A stretch of DNA of 64,000 nucleotides from assembly GCA_017643495.1 (NCBI GenBank), contig JAEPNK010000001.1, positions 1,159,623-1,223,622 on the forward strand, written 5' to 3'. The DNA is from Rhizobiaceae bacterium. GTDB lineage: Bacteria > Pseudomonadota > Alphaproteobacteria > Rhizobiales > Rhizobiaceae. Shown here in pieces: positions 44,846 through 54,901 of the stretch; the stretch's first letter is position 1; every line of letters starts with the position of its first letter. The translations under genes were made by a program, and so were the position numbers. The notes under the pieces are model-generated. The model ran no database searches, had not been told where the DNA came from, and worked only from the letters and a program-made list of their open reading frames with translations.

Positions 44846-45331
44846 ATGAAAACCTGGAAACTTTACCTGTCCGGTGAAATTCATACCGACTGGCGCGAGC
44901 AGATAGAGGAAGGCTGTAGCGCTGCCGGTTTGCCTGTGGCACTTGCTGCACCGGTTACCCATCATGAAGCATCTGACGATTGCGGGGTTTCCATCCTTGG
45001 TGAGGAGCCAAACAAGTTCTGGCATGATCACAAGGGTGCACAGATCAATGCCATCCGCACCCGCACCCTCATTTCCGAAGCCGATATCGTGATTGTCCGC
45101 TTTGGCGAGAAGTACAAGCAGTGGAACGCGGCATTCGACGCCGGCTATGCTTCCGCAATGGGAAAGCCGATGATCGTGATGCACCAGCCCGAGCATGCGC
45201 ACGCACTAAAGGAAGTGGATGCGGCGGCCCTTGCTGTTGCAGAAACTGCCAGCGAAATTGTCGAAATCCTGCGCTATGTGATCAACGGCGAACTGGATGG
45301 CTACACCAACGCGGCACAGGCTGCGGAATAG
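44846..45331 (+). CDS. YtoQ-family protein
   Basis: This 161-aa protein matches YtoQ in length and content: WKLYLSGEIHTDWREQI at the N-terminus, GEEPNKFWHDHKGAQINAIRTRTLI in the middle and QWNAAFDAGYASAMGKP near residue 100. The fold is related to nucleoside 2-deoxyribosyltransferases, but no reaction is established for this family. ATG 44846 follows AGAAGGA. It is convergent with purD, with stops adjoining at 45331/45332. Confidence 0.85.
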   Translation: MKTWKLYLSGEIHTDWREQIEEGCSAAGLPVALAAPVTHHEASDDCGVSILGEEPNKFWHDHKGAQINAIRTRTLISEADIVIVRFGEKYKQWNAAFDAGYASAMGKPMIVMHQPEHAHALKEVDAAALAVAETASEIVEILRYVINGELDGYTNAAQAAE

Positions 45332-46597
45332 TCACTTTCCGATCGCCCGCCATCCGATGTCTCGACGGCAGAAGCCATTGCCCCAGTCAATTTCGTCTGC
45401 TGCGGCATAGGCTTTTGCCTGCGCTTCGGCAACGTTCGGGGCAATTGCTGTTACATTGAGAACCCGCCCGCCGGTTGCAACCAGCTGGCCGTCTTTTCTC
45501 CCTGTTCCGGCATGAAAGACAAGCGCACCTTGTTCTTCGGCTTTTTCAACATCCCTGATCGGCGTGTTTTTCTCATAAGCTCCGGGATATCCCTTGGAGG
45601 CAAGTACAACGCTTAGCGCATACTCATCCGACCATTGGGCATCATGCTCCAGAAGCGAACCTTGGCTTGCAGCCATCATCAATTCCAGCAAATCCGATTT
45701 CAGGCGCGGCATCAGAACCTGGCATTCAGGATCTCCAAAACGCACATTGTACTCGATGAGTTGCGGACCATCAGCGGTCAACATCAACCCTGCATACAGT
45801 ATGCCCTTGAAGGGGTGGCCGCGATGATGCATGCCCGCCAGGGTCGGGACAATGATTTCCGACATGGTGCGGTCGATCATTTCCTGTGTCATGCACGGGG
45901 CAGGGGAGTAGGCACCCATGCCGCCGGTATTGGGGCCGGTATCACCATCGCCAACCCGCTTGTGGTCCTGCGCCGTGCCGAGCAGCATTGCTGTCTGGCC
46001 ATCGCAAAGGGCGAACAGGCTTGCTTCCTCACCAACCAGAAAAGCCTCGATCACAACCTCATGACCGGCCTCGCCAAACGTACCGTCGAAACAGTCATCA
46101 ATGGCAGCTTCTGCCGCTTCACGCGTTTCTGCGATCACAACGCCCTTGCCTGCGGCAAGCCCGTCCGCCTTGATGACGGCCGGAAGACCGGCTTTCTCGA
46201 GATAGGCTTTCGCTTCGGCGGCCTGGGTGAAACGCCTGTAGGCTGCTGTTGGAATGTTGAACTCGGCGCAAAGGTCTTTTGTGAACCCTTTTGAACCTTC
46301 AAGTTGCGCGGCAGCCGCAGACGGGCCGAAAACACCGATACCGGCAGCCTCAAGATCATCGGCAAGCCCTGCAACAAGCGGAGCCTCGGGGCCAACCACG
46401 ACAAAGCCGATATCGTTCTCGCGGCAAAACCCTGTCACTGCCTGATGATTGCCCGGATCAAGTGAAACGGTTTCGGCAATTTCCGCAATTCCGGCATTTC
46501 CGGGTGCACACCAGAGTTTGTCCAGTTTTGGTGACTGGACGAGCTTCCAGGCCAGGGCATGTTCGCGCCCGCCGGATCCGATCAGGAGAACGTTCAT
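45332..46597 (-). CDS. purD: Phosphoribosylamine-glycine ligase
   Basis: The 421-aa ATP-grasp enzyme starts [18 protein letters not shown] at ATG 46597. A frame reaching 46675 would add an atypical leader. The ATP-binding region ([13 protein letters not shown]) and the C-terminal [16 protein letters not shown] are typical. It forms glycinamide ribotide, step two of de novo purine synthesis. It is divergent from the UbiA-family gene across about 120 bp. Confidence 0.96.
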   Translation of the reverse strand: MNVLLIGSGGREHALAWKLVQSPKLDKLWCAPGNAGIAEIAETVSLDPGNHQAVTGFCRENDIGFVVVGPEAPLVAGLADDLEAAGIGVFGPSAAAAQLEGSKGFTKDLCAEFNIPTAAYRRFTQAAEAKAYLEKAGLPAVIKADGLAAGKGVVIAETREAAEAAIDDCFDGTFGEAGHEVVIEAFLVGEEASLFALCDGQTAMLLGTAQDHKRVGDGDTGPNTGGMGAYSPAPCMTQEMIDRTMSEIIVPTLAGMHHRGHPFKGILYAGLMLTADGPQLIEYNVRFGDPECQVLMPRLKSDLLELMMAASQGSLLEHDAQWSDEYALSVVLASKGYPGAYEKNTPIRDVEKAEEQGALVFHAGTGRKDGQLVATGGRVLNVTAIAPNVAEAQAKAYAAADEIDWGNGFCRRDIGWRAIGK

Positions 46598-46717
46598 CGG
46601 TTCACAGGTTCCTTTCGAAGTGGCACCGTGTGGGCTGCACAAGGTGCCGTGATATGTTGACGCGTGATCTATCACAGGTCTTGACCAATATCACTGCGAA
46701 GTCCACAGCTTTCTGCC

Positions 46718-47713
46718 ATGACTGATTTTCAACACAAGACCGGTAGCAAGGTTGCAGATGCGATCAGGCATTCATGGGTCTATCTTCTGCCTAAATGGGT
46801 ATGGCCCTATGCGCAACTGGCTCGCTGGGAACGCCCCATTGGCTGGCAACTGCTGATGTGGCCGTGCTGGTGGAGTCTGGCGCTCGCTCTCAATTATCTG
46901 CACAGGCAGCCGTCCATGTCGGCGGAGGTTTCAGATGCCATCTCACCCTTTGGCATTGTCTGGTTCATGCTGCTTTTCTGGGCCGGTGCTTTTCTGATGC
47001 GCGGAGCTGGATGTACCTACAATGATCTTGTGGACCAGGACATTGATGACAAGGTCGCCCGGACCCGTTCCCGGCCGCTCCCTTCCGGCAGAGTTACAAA
47101 ACGTGGTGCGCTCGTTTTCCTTTTGTTGCAATTGCTTGGTGGCTTGCTGATCCTGCTGCAATTCAACCAGACCGTTATCTGGCTTGGTGTTGCTTCGCTT
47201 GTGACAGTGCTGGTCTATCCGTTCATGAAACGGGTCACATGGTGGCCCCAACTGTTTCTGGGGTTCGCATTTTCGTGGGGCGCACTGGTTGGCTGGTGGT
47301 CACTGATGGGGCTTGCCAATACAACCGGGCTCATGCTGTGGGCTGTACCGGTAATACTCTATATTGGCTCGATCTGTTGGGTTATCGGCTATGATACCAT
47401 CTATGCCCATCAGGATATCGAGGACGACGCGCTTGTCGGCGTGAAGTCGACTGCAAGGTTGTTTGGAGAGAATACCCCACAGGCATTGATACTGCTGTTT
47501 TCTGCAGCCATGACCTGTTTTGCAGTCGCGATTTATCTGTCAAATGCCGGATGGATCGCCTGGGCGGGATATTTGGCCGGGGCAGCCCACATGGTGTGGC
47601 AGTTGCGTTCGCTTGACATACATGATCCCGCGCACTGCCTGAAACTGTTCAAGGCAAACAGCCATTTCGGGTTCATCCTGTTTGCCGGCCTGCTGCTGGG
47701 CGTGCCAGCCTAA
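46718..47713 (+). CDS. ubiA: UbiA-family 4-hydroxybenzoate polyprenyltransferase
   Basis: The 331-aa membrane enzyme has the first Asp-rich motif NDLVDQDIDDKVART (residues about 106-120) and the second, YDTIYAHQDIEDDALVGVKS, near residue 230, with about eight hydrophobic segments. It attaches a polyprenyl chain to 4-hydroxybenzoate for ubiquinone. The motif ARTRSRPLPSG is usual for UbiA. It ends 11 bp before a convergent gene. Confidence 0.9.
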   Translation: MTDFQHKTGSKVADAIRHSWVYLLPKWVWPYAQLARWERPIGWQLLMWPCWWSLALALNYLHRQPSMSAEVSDAISPFGIVWFMLLFWAGAFLMRGAGCTYNDLVDQDIDDKVARTRSRPLPSGRVTKRGALVFLLLQLLGGLLILLQFNQTVIWLGVASLVTVLVYPFMKRVTWWPQLFLGFAFSWGALVGWWSLMGLANTTGLMLWAVPVILYIGSICWVIGYDTIYAHQDIEDDALVGVKSTARLFGENTPQALILLFSAAMTCFAVAIYLSNAGWIAWAGYLAGAAHMVWQLRSLDIHDPAHCLKLFKANSHFGFILFAGLLLGVPA

Positions 47714-47724
47714 CCCGGTCCGGA

Positions 47725-48264
47725 TCAGGCGCGGGCGATGATTTCTGCTGGTGTCAGGGTCTCGACCGGACCGATCATGCCCGATTTCCTTCTTCTGAGG
47801 AAATTCGGCCTGTGCCGAACGCCTGAAAGGCGCTTGCGGCGGCCGATTGGGCTTTCCACCATCAATGCACCAAGCTGGCGTGTGAGCGCCGTGGTCCGGT
47901 TTTCTGCGTCAATTACCAGCATTGGCAGTTTCATCAACCTGCTCCATGAATGCCAGTCAGCTGAGATGTCATCCATGTCATTGGCATAAAGCAGCGGTAC
48001 GCAAAGCGCAGGATCCCTGTGCTTCAGTTCCAGCGTGACCGTGATTTCTCCGGTTTCGCTTTCGACCGCCCTTGCCGCCACGCCCTCGAATGCCCGCGCA
48101 GGCACGGCAATTGACAGCGGCAAGCCGCAGTCAAGTGTACGCTTCAGGACCAGACCGTTGCGGTCAAGCTTGAAGTGTGAAGCACCCACGGTAAGCGAGT
48201 GTTGTGGCTGGTATGGATCAAGCCGCAAGCGACGACCTGCTCCGGCTTTCGCTGGATGTGCCAT
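47725..48264 (-). CDS. DUF6101-family protein
   Basis: The 179-aa soluble protein starts MAHPAKAGAGRRLRLDPY and has YANDMDDISADWHSWSRLM in the centre and a basic SPIGRRKRLSGVRHRPNFLRRR stretch with an invariant-looking R-rich end. I recognise it as the alphaproteobacterial DUF6101 type with moderate certainty. No enzymatic motifs are evident. It is convergent with ubiA. Confidence 0.65.
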   Translation of the reverse strand: MAHPAKAGAGRRLRLDPYQPQHSLTVGASHFKLDRNGLVLKRTLDCGLPLSIAVPARAFEGVAARAVESETGEITVTLELKHRDPALCVPLLYANDMDDISADWHSWSRLMKLPMLVIDAENRTTALTRQLGALMVESPIGRRKRLSGVRHRPNFLRRRKSGMIGPVETLTPAEIIARA

Positions 48265-48459
48265 TATATGCCTCTCTGTACTTTTCAGAGCCCGGTTCTT
48301 TGCCGGATCTTCTGACGGTGGCGGTCTTCTTTTTGTTCCGCCTTGCGACTGACAATACAGGGTCGGCAGCCAAAACCACTTAACAGACAGAGTAAACCAA
48401 ACCTTGCTTTTGAAGCGTGGTTATCGAATTGTTTCTGCGTTGGATTTTGTTAGGGTTAA

Positions 48460-48849
<390 letters not shown>

Positions 48850-48870
48850 CAGGGACCCGCGGCCTGCTGA

Positions 48871-49698
48871 TCAGGTGATCGGCAAGGGGCTCAATCTGCC
48901 CTCATGACGCTCTCCGACCATCAGGGCTTCAACCCGGTCACGCCCGCCATCCTTGGCACGGTACAGCAGGGTATCTGCCATTGCCAGGATACGTGTGCAG
49001 GAAAGCTGCCGTGAACTGTAACTGACCAGTCCAATGCTGACACTCAGTTCGATGCCGGGAATTCCAAGCTCATTGGATGCTTGCCTTACTTGTTGGCGAA
49101 CACGCTCGGCAATGTTTCGCGCAAGAGACATGTTCACATTGGTGAGATATACGCAGAATTCCTCACCACCAAGCCTGCCTATTCTGTCTGTTTCACGGAC
49201 ACCCTTGCGAACGGCATCAGTGATCGCAACAAGTGCCTTGTCGCCAGCCAGGTGGCCATGTTCGTCATTGATTTTCTTGAAGTGGTCAGCGTCTATGACC
49301 AGGATCGCATCGGGCCGCTCGTTTTCCTTCTCGCTGTGTTCCTCCTCGAAGTCATTCAGGAAAGCCTCCCGTGCCAGCAATCCGGTCAGGGCGTCATGAC
49401 GTACCTTGTAACCGAGTTGGGTGCGCAGGGAGTTGATGTGCCTGATGAGTGACAGGAAGAAGAGAAAGGCAGGAACGCTGATAACCAGCGTGGTCAGGAA
49501 TGTGACATTCAGGATGACCGACTTGTGCTGAATGGCGATCAGGGGCAGGTATGCCTCGAAGGAGGTATAGGCGATGGCCATGGCAAGCGTACAAGTTGCC
49601 AGAATGCAGGCAAGCCAGACTGCGAGAAAAACCGTTCTGGATGAAAGATCGATTTTGGTGACCAGAAACATTATCAGCACTCCCAATGCGGAAGGCAT
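48871..49698 (-). CDS. Membrane-anchored diguanylate cyclase (GGDEF)
   Basis: The 275-aa protein has three to four hydrophobic N-terminal segments to about residue 90 (for example VFLAVWLACILATCTLAMA), then a GGDEF domain with RLGGEEF, the catalytically active form. An RxxD inhibitory site (RETD) lies five residues before the GGEEF motif, so product feedback by c-di-GMP is expected. DALTGLLAREAFL marks the domain start. The sensor part is a plain membrane domain without PAS. Confidence 0.88.
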   Translation of the reverse strand: MPSALGVLIMFLVTKIDLSSRTVFLAVWLACILATCTLAMAIAYTSFEAYLPLIAIQHKSVILNVTFLTTLVISVPAFLFFLSLIRHINSLRTQLGYKVRHDALTGLLAREAFLNDFEEEHSEKENERPDAILVIDADHFKKINDEHGHLAGDKALVAITDAVRKGVRETDRIGRLGGEEFCVYLTNVNMSLARNIAERVRQQVRQASNELGIPGIELSVSIGLVSYSSRQLSCTRILAMADTLLYRAKDGGRDRVEALMVGERHEGRLSPLPIT

Positions 49699-49818
49699 AA
49701 TGCGAAAAGATTAAAATCCCGTGAGTCAAAATGAGGATTCTGGTCCCAAAAACGCGATTCTTGTGGATTTTCATGCTAAAATGTCAGAAAACGGGACTTT
49801 TGGTAACAATTTATTGGC

Positions 49819-51255
49819 TTAAACCACCTTGCCAGGGTTCATGATGCCAAGCGGGTCAAGGGCCGTTTTCAATGATTTCATGAGGGACAGTTCCACACCG
49901 TCTTTCACTTCTTGAAGCAATGTTTTCTTGAAGCGCCCGATCCCGTGCTCGGCTGCAACCGATCCGCCCATTTCCGTTATCAGACCGAAGACCAGCTTGT
50001 TGACATGGGGCTGGAGGTCGAGAAATGCCTGTTTGTCCATCCCCTTCGGCTGGCTGACATTGTAATGCATGTTGCCGTCTCCCAGATGGCCGAAAGTGCA
50101 GAGGCGGGCATCCGGGATTTCATCAAGCACGATACCGTCAGCCCGTTTCAGGAATTCGGGCACAAGATGCACGGGCACCGATACATCATGTTTCATCGAG
50201 CCGCCTTCATGTTTTTGTGCAAGGGACATCAGGTCACGGATGCGCCAGAAATCATCGGCCTGATCGAACGATGCCGAAAGGGCGGCATCATCCAGCACAC
50301 CGGATTCAAAGGCTTCGGCGCATGCCTGTTCGAGCAACGCATCGGCATCTTCCTGCGACCGGCCCGATGAAATCTCTGCCAGAACATACCAGTCGTGATT
50401 TTCCTGAAGCGGGTTCCGCACCTTGTCCATGTGTTGCAGTGTGAAGGACATCGGCAACGCCCCCATGAGTTCGAAGGCGGTAAGTGAATGGCCGGCCAGT
50501 GAATTGGCAACGCCAAGGAACTTCAATGCATTTTCCGGTGATGACAAGCCGCATATCGCAACCGCCCGCCCCCTTGGAGCGGGAAACAGTTTCAGGACAC
50601 AGGCGGTAACAATCCCCAGCGTTCCTTCTGAGCCTATGAAGAGGTCCTTGAGGTCATAGCCGGTATTATCCTTTTTCAATCGCCGCATGCCGTTCCAGAT
50701 TTCGCCGGAAGGCAACACAACTTCCAAACCCATTACCAATGCACGTGTATTGCCATAGGCAAGAACGCCGGTTCCTCCTGCATTGCTGGAAATGTTTCCG
50801 CCAATCTGGCAAGAGCCCTGCGATCCCAGCGAGAGGGGGAACAGGCGGTCGTTTTCCCGGGCGACGTTCTGTATCGTTTCCAGTACAGTGCCGGCCTCAC
50901 AGACCAGGACATTGCCTTCCAGGTCGATTTCGCGAATGGCATTCATGCGTTCAAGCGATACAACAATTTGCGTGCCGGTCTCATCCGGCACAGCCCCGCC
51001 CGCATGGCCGGTATGGCCACCCTGGGGCACGATGGCGACCCTGTTTTCGGCTGCAAGCCGGACAATGAGTGACACTTCATTTGTATTTGCAGGCTTCAGT
51101 ACAAGGGGTGTCTTGCCCGTAACCAGTTCCCGGTTTTCATGTGTGTACCGGGTCAGGTCATCGCTTTCCGTGAGCGCATGTTTTTCGCCAACGATATCCG
51201 TGAATCGTCGCAGGAGCGTGGCGTCCGGAATAGTGTGTGGTGTTTGTTCTGTCAT
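49819..51255 (-). CDS. FAD-binding oxidoreductase, D-2-hydroxyglutarate/D-lactate dehydrogenase type
   Basis: The 478-aa protein has a PCMH FAD domain (PQGGHTGHAGGAVPDETG, residues about 78-96, and GSQGSCQIGGNISSNAGG) and a FAD-linked oxidase C-terminal domain ending HGIGRFKK...DPLGIMNPGKV. It belongs to the D2HGDH/GlcD/Dld group. ATG 51255 has AAGG 8 nt before it. The alternative ATG 51261 overlaps the sua5 stop as TGATG, so translational coupling is possible. Together with the genes at 28621 and 14842 it makes three hydroxyacid oxidases here. Confidence 0.85.
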   Translation of the reverse strand: MTEQTPHTIPDATLLRRFTDIVGEKHALTESDDLTRYTHENRELVTGKTPLVLKPANTNEVSLIVRLAAENRVAIVPQGGHTGHAGGAVPDETGTQIVVSLERMNAIREIDLEGNVLVCEAGTVLETIQNVARENDRLFPLSLGSQGSCQIGGNISSNAGGTGVLAYGNTRALVMGLEVVLPSGEIWNGMRRLKKDNTGYDLKDLFIGSEGTLGIVTACVLKLFPAPRGRAVAICGLSSPENALKFLGVANSLAGHSLTAFELMGALPMSFTLQHMDKVRNPLQENHDWYVLAEISSGRSQEDADALLEQACAEAFESGVLDDAALSASFDQADDFWRIRDLMSLAQKHEGGSMKHDVSVPVHLVPEFLKRADGIVLDEIPDARLCTFGHLGDGNMHYNVSQPKGMDKQAFLDLQPHVNKLVFGLITEMGGSVAAEHGIGRFKKTLLQEVKDGVELSLMKSLKTALDPLGIMNPGKVV

Positions 51256-51260
51256 TTGCA

Positions 51261-52211
51261 TCACCTTGGCGCTGCGGCGCGGGAAAGCCGGTCATTGATC
51301 GCAGAGCCAAGCCCTGTTTCAGGAACAGGCTGGGCGTGGATTTGTGGAGCGCCGGTAGCATCCAGCAGTTTGAGCCCATGATATAGATTTGCAGCAGCTT
51401 CCCGCAAATCTCCAGCTTCGCTCAGGTTGAAAATGTGTTTTGCCCTTTTTGCTGTTTCCGCGCTTTGCGGTCCGAAGGCAAGTATGCATGCGCCGTCAGG
51501 CGAATTTGTCTGATTGGTCAGCAGAACAGCATCCGGCGCGTAATGGCTTTTCATCATGCCGGGCGCTTCAATGCCTTCTCCTCTGTAAGGTACAGGCTCA
51601 ATGCCTGTGGCGGCCCTGATCATTTGCGAAGTAACGGAACCCGGTCTCAGTATTGTGATGGTTTCCTCTTCCACTTTGGCAATTGTGGATTCTATGCCGG
51701 TATCGCAGGCAGGTCCGTCAATTACAACAAGATCGGTATCTGCAAACTCTTCGGTCACATGATCGGCCCTTGTGGGGGATATGCGACCGGAACGGTTGGC
51801 GCTTGGAGCGGCGAGCGGTTTGCCGAACATGTCAATGAGTTTTGGGCTGAGGCCTTGTGGACAGCGCAGGCCGATTGTCGAAAGACCGGCGGTAACCAGC
51901 GGATGAACCGGGCTGTTCTGCCGGACCGGCAGGATGAGGGTTAGCGGGCCAGGCCAGAAGACCTCGGCGAGGCGGATTGACAGCGGATCAAAATTTCCGT
52001 GCGTCATGGCCATTTCAAGACCGGACACATGGGCGATAAGCGGATTGAACCTGGGCCGCCCCTTCATTTCGAATATGCGCGCAACAGCATCACCATTGGT
52101 TGCATCTGCCGCAAGTCCGTAAACGGTCTCGGTTGGCAAGCCGATGCATTTGCCACTGGCCAGTTCGGCAATTGCCGTGCGAATGTCATCCGGCGAAACT
52201 TTTACTGCCAT
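51261..52211 (-). CDS. sua5: Threonylcarbamoyl-AMP synthase (Sua5 type)
   Basis: This 316-aa protein has an N-terminal YrdC domain (KCIGLPTETVYGLAAD near residue 20, SANRSGRISPT near 150) and a C-terminal Sua5 domain (HYAPDAVLL). It makes threonylcarbamoyl-AMP for t6A37 of tRNAs reading ANN codons, including Thr, Ile and Lys. The two-domain Sua5 form is longer than the TsaC-only type. It is divergent from the acyl-CoA dehydrogenase across 95 bp. Confidence 0.92.
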   Translation of the reverse strand: MAVKVSPDDIRTAIAELASGKCIGLPTETVYGLAADATNGDAVARIFEMKGRPRFNPLIAHVSGLEMAMTHGNFDPLSIRLAEVFWPGPLTLILPVRQNSPVHPLVTAGLSTIGLRCPQGLSPKLIDMFGKPLAAPSANRSGRISPTRADHVTEEFADTDLVVIDGPACDTGIESTIAKVEEETITILRPGSVTSQMIRAATGIEPVPYRGEGIEAPGMMKSHYAPDAVLLTNQTNSPDGACILAFGPQSAETAKRAKHIFNLSEAGDLREAAANLYHGLKLLDATGAPQIHAQPVPETGLGSAINDRLSRAAAPR

Positions 52212-52224
52212 CGTTTTATTTGCA

Positions 52225-52242
52225 TTTGACGTTTACGTCAAA
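52225..52242. promoter_or_regulatory. 18-bp palindrome TTTGACGT-TT-ACGTCAAA
   Basis: Perfect 8-bp arms flank TT, 65 bp upstream of the acyl-CoA dehydrogenase start and 14 bp before sua5. The symmetry and place fit an operator controlling the 52307-54872 operon. The TGACGT/ACGTCA core recalls MerR-family LiuR-type sites in front of branched-chain or fatty acyl-CoA genes, but I recall that consensus only approximately. Confidence 0.55.
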
Positions 52243-52306
52243 ATTCTCCACAAGTCTGTTTCGAGGCTTGATACCCGTTCTGAGACCATCAAGGAAGGAG
52301 ATTTCC

Positions 52307-54082
52307 ATGTACCGAGCACCTGTTCAAGAAATCGCCCATACATTGAAAAATGTTGCCGGCCTGAAGGCGGCACTCGATGCAGGCGAACTTGGAGATCTCA
52401 GCGAGGATCTGGTTGATGCGGTATTGGAAGAAGCGGGCAGGTTTGCCAGTGAACGCATTGCGCCGCTTAATCGCGAAGGTGACGAAACCGGTGCCACGCT
52501 GAAGGGTGCCGTCGTAACCACACCCCCCGGGTTTGCGCAGACCTACCGGGATTGGGCAGAAGGGGGCTGGAATGCCATTTCGAGCCCGGAGGAATTTGGC
52601 GGCCAGGGGTTGCCCAACATGCTTGCGGTTGCAGCTTCCGAGATGTGGAATTCAGCCTCAATGGGTTTCGCCCTTTGTCCGCTTTTGACCATTGGTGCCA
52701 TTGAAGCACTTCATGCGCACGGCTCACGGGAGTTGCAGGACACCTATCTCGAAAAGATTGTATCAGGGGAATGGACCGGAACCATGAACCTGACCGAGCC
52801 GCAATGCGGTTCTGATCTTGCTGCCCTTAAGACCCGGGCAGAACCGGCAGGTGATGGTACTTACCGCATTTTCGGCCAGAAAATTTTCATCACCTATGGC
52901 GAACATGACTTCACGGAAAACATCTGTCACCTCGTGTTGGCCCGTCTTCCTGATGCCCCGGCTGGAACGCGCGGTATTTCGCTGTTCCTGGTTCCGAAAT
53001 TCCTGGTCAATGAAGATGGTTCCCTTGGTGAGCGCAACGATGTGTTCTGCCAGTCAATCGAGCACAAGCTTGGCATCCATGCCTCCCCGACTTGCGTAAT
53101 GATTTACGGCGATGGTTTCGAAGGCCGGGAAGCAGGTGCGATTGGTTATCTGATTGGTGAAGAAAACCGCGGGCTGAACTGCATGTTCACCATGATGAAC
53201 AATGCCCGCCTGAACGTCGGCATTCAGGGAGTGGCTGTCGCCGAGGCTGCATACCAGCATGCCCTGGCTTACGCGAATGAACGCAAGCAGGGAAAATCCG
53301 GCGAATATGATGGTTCCGGCATGGCGCCGATCGTCTATCACCCTGATGTCGTTCGAAACCTGTTGACCATGAAAGCCATGACAAATGCCGCACGGGGTAT
53401 TTGCTATTCATGTGCCCATGCTTTGGACATGCAGGAAGGAAAACCGGATGAGGAAGCAAAAAAGTGGGCTGAAAGGTCCGGCTTGCTGACACCGGTGGCA
53501 AAAGCCTTTTCAACCGATATCGGCTGTGAAGTCGCCAGCATCGGTGTGCAGATACACGGTGGCATGGGGTTCATTGAGGAAACCGGTGCCGCCCAGTACA
53601 TGCGCGATGCCCGGATCAATCCGATCTATGAGGGCACCAACGGCATTCAGGCGATTGACCTCGTGACGCGAAAACTGCCGCTCTCCGGCGGCAAGGCTGT
53701 ACGGGATTATATCGGGGAACTGCGAGAGATTGTTGAGGCTGTGCGTGGTACGAACCATGAAGCATTTGGTGACACCGCAGAACTCCTGGAAGATGCTGTT
53801 AACGCCTTTGAAGAGACAACGGAATGGCTGTTGAAGGCATTGTCGGACGGAGAGAGTGAAGCTGCCCTGGCTGGTGCTACACCGTATCTCAGGATGTTTG
53901 GTTTGGCTTCAGGCGGTTGTTACCTGGCAAAATCCGGTCTGTCGCCCGATGGTGCAGAGCGTGTCGAACTAGCCCGCTTTTTTGCAGAAAACCATGTAGC
54001 CGAATGCGCTGCACTGAAAACCACGGTCACAAGGGGTTCGCAAAGCTTGCTCAATGCAGGCAGGGCATTGCGAAGCGCATAG
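52307..54082 (+). CDS. Acyl-CoA dehydrogenase with extra C-terminal domain (AidB/DmdC-like)
   Basis: The 591-aa flavoprotein starts at ATG 52307 behind AAGGAAGGAG. It contains MNLTEPQCGSDLAALKTRA (FAD and substrate region), the catalytic Glu in NPIYEGTNGIQAIDL near residue 444, and an additional domain after about residue 470. Long members of this group include DmdC, 3-methylmercaptopropionyl-CoA dehydrogenase, and other medium-chain enzymes. The adjacent hydratase-like gene would take its product. The exact substrate is not deducible. Confidence 0.87.
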   Translation: MYRAPVQEIAHTLKNVAGLKAALDAGELGDLSEDLVDAVLEEAGRFASERIAPLNREGDETGATLKGAVVTTPPGFAQTYRDWAEGGWNAISSPEEFGGQGLPNMLAVAASEMWNSASMGFALCPLLTIGAIEALHAHGSRELQDTYLEKIVSGEWTGTMNLTEPQCGSDLAALKTRAEPAGDGTYRIFGQKIFITYGEHDFTENICHLVLARLPDAPAGTRGISLFLVPKFLVNEDGSLGERNDVFCQSIEHKLGIHASPTCVMIYGDGFEGREAGAIGYLIGEENRGLNCMFTMMNNARLNVGIQGVAVAEAAYQHALAYANERKQGKSGEYDGSGMAPIVYHPDVVRNLLTMKAMTNAARGICYSCAHALDMQEGKPDEEAKKWAERSGLLTPVAKAFSTDIGCEVASIGVQIHGGMGFIEETGAAQYMRDARINPIYEGTNGIQAIDLVTRKLPLSGGKAVRDYIGELREIVEAVRGTNHEAFGDTAELLEDAVNAFEETTEWLLKALSDGESEAALAGATPYLRMFGLASGGCYLAKSGLSPDGAERVELARFFAENHVAECAALKTTVTRGSQSLLNAGRALRSA

Positions 54083-54107
54083 GGCTGCATAACAGGAGGA
54101 TTGTCCC

Positions 54108-54872
54108 ATGGCAGAACATGTCGCGATTTCAGTTACAGACGGTATCCAGAAAATCCGGATGAATCGTCCTGACAAAAAAAATGCGCTGACCGGAGAGATG
54201 TATACGGCAATGGCAGATGCCTTGGTCAATGCCGGAAAATCTGCCGAAATTCATTGTACCGTGCTGTTTGGCGTGCCCGGAGCTTTCTGTGCCGGAAATG
54301 ACATTGGTGACTTTATTCAGGCGGCAAGTGCCGGTCCGGAAGGAATACGCCCTGTTGCAAATTTTCTTGAAGCACTGATCGGAATGCCCAAGCCCCTTCT
54401 TGCCGCCGTGGATGGGCTGGCAATTGGTGTCGGGACAACGATGCTGATGCATTGCGATTATGTACTGGCTACACCGGAAGCAACATTTGCAACACCGTTT
54501 GTTGATCTTGGACTGGTTCCCGAAGCAGGCTCCAGTCTGATCGGTCCCCGTATCATGGGTTACCAGAAGGCCTTCGCACTGCTTGCCATGGGCGAGAAAT
54601 TTTCTGCACAGGATGCGGAAAGCGCGGGGTTTGTGAACCGTGTTGTGGATAGCGCACAGCTGGAAACACTGATCGGACAAGCTGCAGGCCATATTGCCGA
54701 CCAACCCCCGGAAGCCTTGAGAATTTCCCGTGAATTGCTGCGTGGCAAGCGCGAGGATATCGGTGAGCGGATGCGCGAGGAATCCGCAATCTTCACCGAA
54801 CGCCTCAAGTCGGATGAAGCCCGTCAGGCTTTCATGTCCTTCATGGCCAAGGGGCAAAAGAAGGCTGGCTGA
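54108..54872 (+). CDS. Enoyl-CoA hydratase/isomerase family protein
   Basis: The 254-aa crotonase-fold protein has AFCAGNDIGDF (acyl-CoA binding), GLAIGVGTTMLMHCD (oxyanion hole) and GLVPEAGSSLI with a catalytic Glu. The first hydratase Glu (in GGGCEL of true hydratases) reads Thr here, so the enzyme is more like an enoyl-CoA isomerase or an atypical hydratase. It follows the dehydrogenase by 25 bp with AGGAGG, forming a two-gene operon. Confidence 0.85.
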   Translation: MAEHVAISVTDGIQKIRMNRPDKKNALTGEMYTAMADALVNAGKSAEIHCTVLFGVPGAFCAGNDIGDFIQAASAGPEGIRPVANFLEALIGMPKPLLAAVDGLAIGVGTTMLMHCDYVLATPEATFATPFVDLGLVPEAGSSLIGPRIMGYQKAFALLAMGEKFSAQDAESAGFVNRVVDSAQLETLIGQAAGHIADQPPEALRISRELLRGKREDIGERMREESAIFTERLKSDEARQAFMSFMAKGQKKAG

Positions 54873-54901
54873 GGCCTTTGTCAGGCTGGTGGAGGCATCT
54901 T

